Assembly: GCA_011088265.1 (NCBI GenBank)
Contig: JAALKB010000014.1
Coordinates: forward strand, 1 to 33,118
Length of the DNA: 33,118 nucleotides
Direction: 5' to 3'
From: Gammaproteobacteria bacterium
GTDB taxonomy: Bacteria > Pseudomonadota > Gammaproteobacteria > Arenicellales > Poriferihabitantaceae
The stretch's first letter is position 1, and each line of letters opens with the position of its first letter. A model generated the notes under the pieces. It made no database searches and had not been told where the DNA came from. It saw nothing but the letters and a program-made list of their open reading frames with translations. This document shows positions 1 through 6,984 of the stretch, piece by piece. The translations under genes and the position numbers were made by a program.

Positions 1-13
1 CTATCAGCTTACT

Positions 14-328
14 CTATTCTAATACCCCGTAGCTTGCTGCGGGGTAGTTTATTGCTTTAGGCTGAATTGACAGCTGACCTCTGGCAAGCATATCTTTGCC
101 GAAATCTGGAGGTATCTGAATTATTTTTTTATCCTCAGTAAGGAGTAAAACTGTTCCCTCCTCATGGAGAAAATCCCCATCAATGAGCGTCACCCCTCCT
201 TCTAAAAGACCGAAATCCACAAACTGATTGTAGATCAGATCCCATACCTCAATAATCTTCCCACCCTTAGAAAACCCGATTCCAGCGCCATAACGAATCA
301 TGCCCATGGGCCCAAGTTGGTGGGTCAC
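14..328 (-). CDS. Uncharacterised 104-aa protein, last gene of the Ubl operon
   Basis: Not recognised. It is a small soluble protein with no membrane segment or cysteine motif; the middle alternates short hydrophobic strands with charged turns (for example VTLIDGDF and TVLLLTEDKKIIQI), suggesting a small beta-rich fold. The start is GTG at 326-328, overlapping the TGA of the upstream JAB gene in a GTGA four-base overlap, so the two are probably translationally coupled. This position makes a role with the JAB protease or the Ubl likely by context only. It ends 13 bases from the window edge, so further operon genes could lie beyond it. That it is a real gene is supported by the tight overlap; the function is unknown. 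Confidence 0.7.
   Translation of the reverse strand: MTHQLGPMGMIRYGAGIGFSKGGKIIEVWDLIYNQFVDFGLLEGGVTLIDGDFLHEEGTVLLLTEDKKIIQIPPDFGKDMLARGQLSIQPKAINYPAASYGVLE
23..46 (-). terminator. Weak hairpin at the 3' end of the operon
   Basis: A 7-bp inverted repeat (TACCCCG at 23-29, CGGGGTA at 40-46, 10-nt loop) lies just before the stop of the 104-aa gene. No U-run follows on the minus strand, so it is at best part of a terminator or an mRNA 3'-end stabiliser. Confidence 0.25.
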
Positions 329-1209
329 GAAACACCGATGCCAATTACGATTACCTGAGACATTCGATCAAGACATTCCTTAATTGCAACCACATTCTCC
401 GAGTTGTTCAGGCTGGAAGCAATTTGCAGTATTTTCAGGAAGGTATTGTAATATGATCTATGCATAGCACGATCCGGATCAGTTTCAGGGTCTGGCTTTT
501 GATTTTGATCTCGCAATACCTTCCGAATGAGATGATCATTCGAGAACCCCAGATCATCAAGAATAGTGCTAATAGTGTCGATAAAAACGTTTATCTCCAG
601 CTGTTCTTCTTTCAAAGAATTATAATAACGGGCAGTTGGTTCCCCGATGGGATCTCCATATGTCATTTTGGTAAAATACTCTGGAATCTCTATCAGATCA
701 TCCCCCTCCATTCTCCAAAACCCAATGGGCCACCCTGGCTGCCCCCCCACCACCACAGCACTGACATGCCAATGCTTCGGAAAATGAGATGAATGCAAGG
801 TTGTATCAAAACCTGACATAAAAGGGTCTCCCAATCCAACATGAGAGTGAAACCATCCCACCACATAAAGTTCAGTATCATTCGCAAGGTTACTGTGCAA
901 ACTCAAAAGCGCCTGACTATCAAATTCATAGTGGGTAATGCTGGTATTCGAGCTTGGAAGCTCGAGCGCTTTGGTAATCTCTACCACAACCCGGGAACCA
1001 CGTTGATAATGTACCCCAAGTAACACACCACCGATTTCTCGCTTCGGGTCAGCTTGCGATACCTGACGCATTCTAATTAGTGCAATATCGGTGATGTAGA
1101 GAGTAAAATTCTGACCACTGTCTAACACATAGCTAGGAATATCCCCCGGGATTTCATAGGGCATAGTGCGCTTCTTGACACTGATCTCAAAGTCACCGGA
1201 GTTCGTCAT
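325..1209 (-). CDS. JAB/JAMM (MPN) metalloprotease, deubiquitinase-like
   Basis: Predicted zinc isopeptidase that would remove or process the Ubl encoded next to it. The JAMM motif is complete: E58 in REIGG, then H121-S-H123, S132 and D135 in a stretch matching HSH...SGFD. There is one extra residue between the HxH and the serine compared with Rpn11, and Val replaces the usual Pro after HxH. The MPN domain spans about residues 35-175. Residues 185-294 form a helical C-terminal extension of unknown role, making the protein longer than a bare JAB domain. ATG at 1207-1209 starts the gene; its A and TG form an ATGA with an in-frame TGA of the preceding reading frame. Known biology: JAB proteins accompany E1/E2/Ubl operons in bacteria. 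The substrate is inferred. Confidence 0.93.
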   Translation of the reverse strand: MTNSGDFEISVKKRTMPYEIPGDIPSYVLDSGQNFTLYITDIALIRMRQVSQADPKREIGGVLLGVHYQRGSRVVVEITKALELPSSNTSITHYEFDSQALLSLHSNLANDTELYVVGWFHSHVGLGDPFMSGFDTTLHSSHFPKHWHVSAVVVGGQPGWPIGFWRMEGDDLIEIPEYFTKMTYGDPIGEPTARYYNSLKEEQLEINVFIDTISTILDDLGFSNDHLIRKVLRDQNQKPDPETDPDRAMHRSYYNTFLKILQIASSLNNSENVVAIKECLDRMSQVIVIGIGVS

Positions 1210-1262
1210 ACAAATGACCCCACAAGAGAACTGCGAAAATCAGATCCGGCTCTTGCTTCATG

Positions 1263-1523
1263 CTATACAACGAGACTATCCCCATCCTTCACTCCCGCGC
1301 TGTCGAGGGTTTCCGTGGTACCCAAAACTCGCTCTCCCTCTTTCCACAAGAGTTGATAGTCGATTGCACTGCCATCCGCACCTGTCTTGGGCAGTCCAAT
1401 ATCAGCTAGCCCTATCAGTTTTTGTACTAACTGATACGTTGTAACAGTGATGGGTAGTTCCAAGTCCCAGGTATCTTGCCCAAAAGCAGTAGTAAGACGA
1501 ATTGAAATATCATTATTTGACAT
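1263..1523 (-). CDS. Ubiquitin-like protein, YukD/EsaB-like beta-grasp, no C-terminal Gly
   Basis: An 86-aa single-domain protein. The pattern of a first beta hairpin (DISIRLTTAFGQDTWDLEL), a helix around TYQLVQKLIGL, and a final GVKDGDSLVV strand matches the YukD/EsaB class of beta-grasp ubiquitin-like proteins. It sits between the E2/YbjN-like genes and JAB, so it is the likely conjugated or signalling protein. The tail stops at the last beta strand with VV; there is no GG or even a single terminal Gly, which classical E1 chemistry needs. Reading on through the TAG gives 18 more codons, ending exactly at the TGA that overlaps the JAB start. ATG start with GGAG about 12 bases upstream. Fold call fairly good; conjugation is inferred from context. 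Confidence 0.8.
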   Translation of the reverse strand: MSNNDISIRLTTAFGQDTWDLELPITVTTYQLVQKLIGLADIGLPKTGADGSAIDYQLLWKEGERVLGTTETLDSAGVKDGDSLVV

Positions 1524-1548
1524 GGTTTATATTCACTCCATTACAATA

Positions 1549-2079
1549 TCAGGAAAGTGATGATGCATTGTCGCGCAGGATTTCAATGGCGAAATCCTCA
1601 TCATCAGCGAACTCGTTTCCATTACCCAACTCAAGTTGGTTCTTAACCGAAACATAAAGGGTAGCGACTGAAGGATTAGAAACAAGGAGAGAGATGTTTT
1701 CGATCTGGTGCTGGGCATACTTTAAAGCTGCCCTGAATACAGACATGGAATAAGGTTCCGAACACTGGTTTTTAGGGATATCAACCTGCATGATCACCCG
1801 CTGGTCCTTCAAGAGAAATTTAAATTGAGGAACTGACGCATTTGCCTCACAGAGATATTCCTGAATAGCTACCCGGCTCTCACTGGGAGTTCCTTTTGTC
1901 ATAAAAAATTGCATACTCACCCAGTGTTTCATCAGTCGAATATGTACTTCGAGCTCTTTCGCCGTTTGAAATGGAAGCCGAATAGTTGTCCCACTTCGAA
2001 TCCAACTACTATCCATTCGAAGATATTTCCATCCAATTCGGTCCAGATATCCCTCAAAGGTACTAATGGTGGTAGCCAC
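1549..2079 (-). CDS. YbjN-like / type III chaperone-like fold protein
   Basis: A 176-aa protein with an N-terminal helix followed by YLRMDSSWIRSGTTIRL, a strand pair around LEVHIRL and WVSMQFFM, then a helix and a second half (VIMQVDIP, then a long helix from about SVFRAALKYAQHQIENI). This alternation resembles the YbjN / T3SS-chaperone-like fold, often a protein-binding scaffold. No catalytic residues are apparent. The start is GTG at 2077-2079, 12 bases after the E2 stop. Lying between E2 and Ubl, it could be a chaperone or adaptor for the Ubl or for conjugation targets; that is inference. The family call rests on pattern only and needs a profile search. Confidence 0.55.
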   Translation of the reverse strand: MATTISTFEGYLDRIGWKYLRMDSSWIRSGTTIRLPFQTAKELEVHIRLMKHWVSMQFFMTKGTPSESRVAIQEYLCEANASVPQFKFLLKDQRVIMQVDIPKNQCSEPYSMSVFRAALKYAQHQIENISLLVSNPSVATLYVSVKNQLELGNGNEFADDEDFAIEILRDNASSLS

Positions 2080-2091
2080 TAATTTTTACAC

Positions 2092-2625
2092 TCAATTGTC
2101 AGTATTTTTTCGCCGTACAACAGCCATGTCGAAGTCAAGGTCCACTACCGGACGATTGTCCAGAGGGAAAAGATCCTGATCCAGTTTTGCTCTAACCCAA
2201 TCCGCGGCCTTGCGGTTAAGAGGGTCAGCAACGTTAAACTCTTTATACTGAACCATATGAACAATGTTAACCACCAGATCAGATAAAGAGTCCGTTCCAG
2301 CCCACAGATCGCCGAGGCACACTTCGTTCCCGTTAAAATTGGGATGAAAGATTGAGGTTTCCCATTGAATTTCGGGTGGCGCAGATGGAAACAGATGTCC
2401 AAGGGACATTCGGAACCTATGAGTAGTTACCTCGACGAGATTGAATTCCTCGTCTTCGGCGGGGTTATTACAGACTCCTCTACAATTTACGGTAACCTGG
2501 AAAGCAGTAGGGGGATCACCTTCCGGCTCAATGTCGACAATGCTGCTCCTTTCGTTCAGGCTAGCCAACTCCCTGGCCTCATGTAAAAAGCGACGTATCT
2601 TCCCGGATGTATTCTTATTTAGCAT
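2092..2625 (-). CDS. E2 (UBC-fold) ubiquitin-conjugating enzyme homologue
   Basis: Predicted Ubl carrier that takes the thioester from the E1 and passes it to a target. The UBC signature is plain: F93-H94-P95-N96 (HPN), then the catalytic Cys103 in NEVCLGDLW seven residues after the Asn (eight in UBCH5, so one residue shorter). A following helix leads to VADPLNRKAADWV, matching the conserved DPLNP.AA segment of E2s. The N-terminal helix RRFLHEARELA and the strands to EIQWETS are also in order. So this is an apparently active E2, not a Cys-less variant. The ATG at 2623-2625 has AAGGAG about 12 bases upstream, inside the end of the E1 gene; the genes are 9 bases apart. Confidence 0.92.
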   Translation of the reverse strand: MLNKNTSGKIRRFLHEARELASLNERSSIVDIEPEGDPPTAFQVTVNCRGVCNNPAEDEEFNLVEVTTHRFRMSLGHLFPSAPPEIQWETSIFHPNFNGNEVCLGDLWAGTDSLSDLVVNIVHMVQYKEFNVADPLNRKAADWVRAKLDQDLFPLDNRPVVDLDFDMAVVRRKNTDN

Positions 2626-2634
2626 TACGTTAAG

Positions 2635-3801
2635 TTACTCCTTCAATCCCAATTGGTCCCATAGCACTGGTTTAATCAGAACAGAAACCTTCTTAATTTC
2701 TCCCTCTTCCTGAGCGAAAGCATAAAACCTCCCTCCATCTGGAAGTCCTAAGCTTAACAGCATCTCTGGTACCCGCCAACCGCTATTTAGTGGAATTTGT
2801 GAAACCGGTTTCCACTGACTGCTGTCTGTTAGCTCACCGGCAAACGATGCTGGTTTTATGTGTCGAACCGATCCGATGTCTCTATAAAACAAATTCACTG
2901 GAAAATAAAAATTGACTGCAGGACCCAGGGTTTGCTCGATCACCGCCTCAAACTCCTCCCACTTCATATCGGCATTGAATCGCAGAAATCTCGTATTCGA
3001 CTTTTCCGGATGATACCTACAGTCGAAATTTCTGGGTAAGCTATACTTATCAATAGTAGATTTTCCAGAATGGTAGCGCAGGCTCTGTCCAGGAAGAAGG
3101 CCCTGGCCCCATCTTTCGACAAAAGTATCTCTAAAAAGATAACGCAAACCTTCCTGAACCATCAAAGCTCCAGTTACCGAGGAGGTAATTGGGGTCGTTG
3201 GAACCCCTTCACTCGCCTGGACCCTTTGAGCGAACATACTGCACGACTTACGAAGCGTTATATCCCGCATCTCGTGGATGCCGATACCACATGAAAAGCA
3301 AACGTCTTGCTCAAAGGGACGAAATGCACTTACCACCCCCTCCCAGGGAGTCAATCCACCATCCAGATACAGTGTATCTGCTTCTGCACAAAGTAAAGAG
3401 AGCTCTAACCTGGCCTCAACGTTATCAAGACACCCAAAAACAATATCCGCCTCCCTAACCAGATCCAAACCCACCTCTTCCTGTAAACGACCATTGAGCC
3501 CAACAACCCTGCAATCCGGATTGGTATTTTTCATCCCTTGCGCTGCCGCAGTAGTTTTGGGAGAGCCTACACTCTCCGCAGTAAAAAGCACAGATCGGGA
3601 CAGGTTCCCTGCTTCCACATAATCCATATCCACCAATATTGTTTCACCCCATCCGATAAGCGCCAGGTTTTTTATGACCTCATTGCCCAAAGCCCCACAG
3701 CCACAAACAATAGCGCGCGCGACTTTTATACGTTTGTAATCCCACCAATCGAGTCGGGATAAACTCTCGTACCTAGGGGGAACTTGCTCGTTCACCGTCA
3801 T
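2635..3801 (-). CDS. E1-like ThiF/MoeB-family activating enzyme
   Basis: Predicted to adenylate the Ubl C-terminus and form a thioester. With the ATG at 3799-3801 (388 aa) the Rossmann motif GCGALG is at 34-39, the ribose-binding Asp pair at D58/D60, the N66-x2-R69 ATP residues, K82 and D126. A CxxC (C168, C171) is followed 16 residues later by C187 in KSCSM, which lines up with the catalytic Cys of E1s such as UBA2. A second zinc pair might be C261/H264, though this is unsure. Residues about 265-388 form a C-terminal extension with hints of a beta-grasp/UFD-like domain. The ATG has AGGA about 10 bases upstream; an in-frame TTG at 3831 has no such site. It overlaps the RING gene by 29 bases. 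Confidence 0.95.
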   Translation of the reverse strand: MTVNEQVPPRYESLSRLDWWDYKRIKVARAIVCGCGALGNEVIKNLALIGWGETILVDMDYVEAGNLSRSVLFTAESVGSPKTTAAAQGMKNTNPDCRVVGLNGRLQEEVGLDLVREADIVFGCLDNVEARLELSLLCAEADTLYLDGGLTPWEGVVSAFRPFEQDVCFSCGIGIHEMRDITLRKSCSMFAQRVQASEGVPTTPITSSVTGALMVQEGLRYLFRDTFVERWGQGLLPGQSLRYHSGKSTIDKYSLPRNFDCRYHPEKSNTRFLRFNADMKWEEFEAVIEQTLGPAVNFYFPVNLFYRDIGSVRHIKPASFAGELTDSSQWKPVSQIPLNSGWRVPEMLLSLGLPDGGRFYAFAQEEGEIKKVSVLIKPVLWDQLGLKE

Positions 3802-4303
3802 AGAATATTTTTCCTGTTTCCTCTGGGACAAATTTACAATGCCTGCATAGACAAGGTACTTTATCCTCCACCAATGTGTCCCAACAGTCTATATGGTAAG
3901 GTGTTTTACAAAGAGGACAATAAATCATTTCCGCATCCAGATCACCTGATCCCCTACAGTATGTGCAAGATTGATCATGAGACAAAGGGGTGCGTTTGAA
4001 TATTTGCCTAAATTTAAAAACCTCTCCTTGACAGACAAGCACTTGTCCGTGACGAACTACACTCAACGATTTTACACTTCGCCCATCAACAGAAACTTCA
4101 AGGTCCGTGGGTATGATGCCGCAAACCCCGCTTTCTGAATAAAACACCCAGAATCCATCGCTATAACACATCCCCTCACTGGAATCTGATTTAAAACGCT
4201 GTTTTCGACTGAGAAAGAGAGCTTCTCCCCGCTTTTGTGGAAAATAAATCCTTTCTTCTTCATCACCCAAGAAATATGGGGTTAGATCCAGATCCTTCGT
4301 CAT
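3773..4303 (-). CDS. RING/PHD-type zinc-finger protein, candidate E3
   Basis: A 176-aa protein whose C-terminal third holds a cross-brace zinc finger: C113-x2-C116-x12-C129-x2-C132-x4-H137-x2-C140-W, then C151/C153-x2-C156. This C4HC3 spacing fits RING-variant/PHD and the prokaryotic RING families found with E1/E2 genes, so an E3-like role is likely. The N-terminal part (about 20-105) is beta-rich with DLEVSVDGR and a Gly-rich turn, reminiscent of the end of an FHA domain, but this is weak. An ORF extends upstream to 4384, but the ATG at 4301-4303 has a GGGAGG site 8-9 bases ahead and overlaps the preceding TGA as ATGA, so it is preferred. It lies directly upstream of the E1 gene and overlaps it. 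Confidence 0.82.
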   Translation of the reverse strand: MTKDLDLTPYFLGDEEERIYFPQKRGEALFLSRKQRFKSDSSEGMCYSDGFWVFYSESGVCGIIPTDLEVSVDGRSVKSLSVVRHGQVLVCQGEVFKFRQIFKRTPLSHDQSCTYCRGSGDLDAEMIYCPLCKTPYHIDCWDTLVEDKVPCLCRHCKFVPEETGKIFYDGERASSP

Positions 4304-4932
4304 TGGCCGACCCTCCCGTAAAGCCGGTGGAAATAGCCATCTTCTGAACCAAGCTCCCATGCCATTTCTCCTGCGAGACGACAAAGCTCACCCGAAAAAT
4401 TATCATTCAATGATATTTCACCTAATTTGTTGGCTAACCGTCGAGCCAGATTAATCGGTAGCCGCCGCAATAATGCATAAATGGGCAGATTTCCCAATAA
4501 CATGGAAATGCTTTGATCATCACCATCACGTAAAATATTCTGAACATCATCCATCGTTTCCGTCTCACCTTGCTCCAATCGCTCGACCATTATTTGCCTG
4601 ACAATAGTAGATTTCCTGGAATTCAAATTACCAGTCTCTATACCTCTTATATTCTCCCTGAGAAACTCGTAAAACAAATCTGAAAATCCGCTGGAATTCA
4701 ATTTCTCCACATCGCTCGGAAGCTCAGTTATTGGCCTGTTTAGCTTGAGTTTGTATCCCATTGAATCGTACAAAGCGATCTTGCCACTCACCCTCATTTC
4801 GTTCGGGTTATCGTTAAAGTGAGCTTCTTTTCCACTGTCCTTTGGACTCTGGCGTTTGAATTTATCAGAGCCCTTTGGAGCGCCTGATTCTACGGTCTTG
4901 TTATCTTTGTGGAATGTTGAATTTGAATTCAT
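4300..4932 (-). CDS. Uncharacterised 211-aa helical protein of the Ubl operon
   Basis: Not recognised. The first 50 residues are polar and Lys/Ser/Asn-rich, probably disordered; the rest is predicted helical with repeated Leu/Arg helices (LLRRLPINLARRLANKLG). No cysteines in zinc-finger spacing and no membrane segment. The ATG at 4930-4932 is used here; an in-frame TTG at 4965 would overlap the preceding TGA as TTGA but has a GAGGA sitting directly against it, too close for normal initiation. The 3' end overlaps the RING gene by four bases (ATGA), pointing to co-translation with the E3-like protein. It could be an E3 partner or substrate adaptor; this is inference from position. Confidence 0.65.
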   Translation of the reverse strand: MNSNSTFHKDNKTVESGAPKGSDKFKRQSPKDSGKEAHFNDNPNEMRVSGKIALYDSMGYKLKLNRPITELPSDVEKLNSSGFSDLFYEFLRENIRGIETGNLNSRKSTIVRQIMVERLEQGETETMDDVQNILRDGDDQSISMLLGNLPIYALLRRLPINLARRLANKLGEISLNDNFSGELCRLAGEMAWELGSEDGYFHRLYGRVGQ

Positions 4933-4961
4933 AGTTAACCATTGGCCACTGAGATGTGAAA

Positions 4962-6677
4962 TCAATCCTCTTCGTCTCGTCTTGAAATTTTTAATTCGAA
5001 ATCATCACTTGCTCCATCAGTGCTTTCAGATTTTTTCGCTCTAATGTTGGGGTTGACCAGGATATCTCCACACTTATTGAGAACCCATTGCACCTTATCT
5101 TTTATATCTTCAACCTTATCTGAGGAATGAACAGTCTTTATAATCGCAGTCTCCAGAGAACTAGAAAGCCTCTTCGCCATTACATTCTTATCTTCCCCGC
5201 AAAAAAACTTATCGGGTAAGCTCCATATAGGATCCACTGCAGTCAAGAGATTTCTGGTGCTGTTCAAAGAATTACCTAACCCGGACTTCACAATAGGAGG
5301 TTCTTTTTCAAATTTTTCGATTGCTGCAAAAAACTCACTCTCGGTGCTATAAAATATTAAATCAGACAACCACTGAAGATGCCCAAAATAACTTGTTGAA
5401 TCCAGGTTCTTCCAATCGCATAATTCTTCAACAGCCTGATGTATTTTCGGATTATTTGGGAAGTGAAGATCTAACCAAACCTTACGATCCTCAAGGTGAG
5501 TCCATTGCAAAGCTATCTGTGTGGAAAGGCAGTGAATATGCTTTTTCTCCCCTCCAAACAAATTGGGTTGAGAATTGGAAGACCGGGAATCCAATGACAC
5601 GCGATCAGTCACAATAATGGCATTACCCAATTTGGCATCGTCACAACTGGATAGCCAGCTAAAATCAGCGAACAGATCACGAAATTGCGGTGTATATTCG
5701 ACCAATACCAGCTCATCGCCATTGGTCCTGGTGCCGAGAAAATAGTCTTCGAGTCGAGATAGACGGTGTCGCGTAAACCGTTTTCCCTGGTTTTGCAGAT
5801 GTATCCTGATTTGTTCTATCAGCAGATTTGCCAACGAACTGTCATTACTATTAATCCATAACCATTTATGGTTATTGCCAATCTCACTGATCAACCTCTT
5901 TATCTTGTCAAAGTGTTGATAACCATAACCCAGCATGGACTCAGGCGTTGAATAAACAACTTTAGGTCTGGTATTAGTGGCTACCAGAGAACTTACGTCC
6001 TGATTCGTGGCACGGTTCCCCCCGATCTCAGTACTCTGTCCCAATGCTGACATAAACTCCGATTCCTGTTCATCCCAATTGCTGAAAATCTCCGCAGCCA
6101 ACTTAGTCCAAATAGCATGCAGTGGCTCAGGTTCTCCCTCCAGACAATCATCATGCCAAGAACCAATTGATTGGGCCATATTATCCTTCTGTGGATAGAC
6201 TAACGAAATGCGATGTCCCCCAGGATGCCCCGCTGAAGCCGGTGTTATCTTTCCAAGGTTAGCCTGTAACGGATCCCAACCCCAAGCAAAATAGTATTCA
6301 CATCGAGAGCGGAAATATTTTTTTATTTCCTTGATGGTTTCTTGTTCTTCACCCTCTGCGTCCTCGCGTCTTTCATCAGCAGGCTCTAAGCCCAAAAACC
6401 AATCAAGACACTCGACTATGTGTGTCTCACCAAAAGGAGGCGGATTTCGGTTTGCGAAACTTTTAGGATAACGGAAATGGGAACCCTCAGGAACGACCTG
6501 GTTTACCCTCCAATTTGAGCTCCCAGTTGCAAATATTTGATCGGAACGCCCGGTTACAAACACACTGTCAAAATAACCCTCTCTGACCAGCGTTTCCAAT
6601 GCAAATCGAGATAGTAGAATGTTGTTTGGAATATCTGCTGGAACACCTACAGAAGAAAATGGTGTCGACTCGCTCAA
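4962..6677 (-). CDS. Uncharacterised 571-aa protein, possible degenerate P-loop NTPase core
   Basis: No family recognised. Residues 271-290 (KWLWINSNDSS followed by a helix), 322-330 (ELVLVEYTP) and 353-359 (AIIVTDR) have the order strand-loop-helix, acidic strand, strand seen in P-loop ATPases, with the Walker A Gly/Lys lost (INSNDSS). This might be an inactive AAA/STAND-like core, but the match is only by eye. The C-terminal 40 residues are charged and probably disordered. The start is TTG at 6675-6677, 7 bases after the stop of the 92-aa gene; no better start is visible. It has no signal peptide. Its size and central place in the operon suggest a scaffold or target-recognition subunit working with the AAA protein. 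Confidence 0.7.
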   Translation of the reverse strand: MSESTPFSSVGVPADIPNNILLSRFALETLVREGYFDSVFVTGRSDQIFATGSSNWRVNQVVPEGSHFRYPKSFANRNPPPFGETHIVECLDWFLGLEPADERREDAEGEEQETIKEIKKYFRSRCEYYFAWGWDPLQANLGKITPASAGHPGGHRISLVYPQKDNMAQSIGSWHDDCLEGEPEPLHAIWTKLAAEIFSNWDEQESEFMSALGQSTEIGGNRATNQDVSSLVATNTRPKVVYSTPESMLGYGYQHFDKIKRLISEIGNNHKWLWINSNDSSLANLLIEQIRIHLQNQGKRFTRHRLSRLEDYFLGTRTNGDELVLVEYTPQFRDLFADFSWLSSCDDAKLGNAIIVTDRVSLDSRSSNSQPNLFGGEKKHIHCLSTQIALQWTHLEDRKVWLDLHFPNNPKIHQAVEELCDWKNLDSTSYFGHLQWLSDLIFYSTESEFFAAIEKFEKEPPIVKSGLGNSLNSTRNLLTAVDPIWSLPDKFFCGEDKNVMAKRLSSSLETAIIKTVHSSDKVEDIKDKVQWVLNKCGDILVNPNIRAKKSESTDGASDDFELKISRRDEED

Positions 6678-6684
6678 AGTCGTC

Positions 6685-6963
6685 TTAATGACCCGAATAC
6701 ACAGCCGGACATACCGAGCGAGCTCTTTCTAACCACCTCAGATCTGGGGCATCATTCCGTGGCTGCTCCCCTTTCCAATCCCGTAAACTGATATAATTTT
6801 GCATACGCATTCTGGCGTGGTTTAGCAAGGCCCGTACGCTGATGGGCTCTCGTCCTGCCATTGGATTCAGACAGACCCAAGCCCCGTATCCAACAAAAAG
6901 CGCTGTTCTCTGGCGTTCTTTTTTCGCCGTCTTTAGTGTCTTAACTAGTGTCTCCAGTTCCAT
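6685..6963 (-). CDS. Uncharacterised 92-aa basic protein of the Ubl operon
   Basis: Not recognised. A small basic protein with an N-terminal amphipathic helix (ELETLVKTLKTAKKERQR), a short hydrophobic strand (TALFVGYGAWV) and a further helix (RALLNHARMRMQNYISL). The ATG at 6961-6963 lies 21 bases after the AAA gene stop, and its own stop is 7 bases before the next gene, so it belongs to the same transcript. It could be a small regulator or adaptor of the AAA ATPase. No evidence for a specific function. Confidence 0.6.
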   Translation of the reverse strand: MELETLVKTLKTAKKERQRTALFVGYGAWVCLNPMAGREPISVRALLNHARMRMQNYISLRDWKGEQPRNDAPDLRWLERARSVCPAVYSGH

Positions 6964-6984
6964 AATTGTAGAAATCGCGTGCTA

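Noticed and set aside
2635-3831. E1 start at TTG 3831
   Set aside because: ATG at 3801 has AGGA at good distance, while the TTG has no site and adds residues outside the family.
3773-4384. Longer form of the RING protein starting at 4384
   Set aside because: The ATG at 4301-4303 has a strong GGGAGG site and an ATGA overlap with the preceding gene; the longer form would overlap it by 85 bases.
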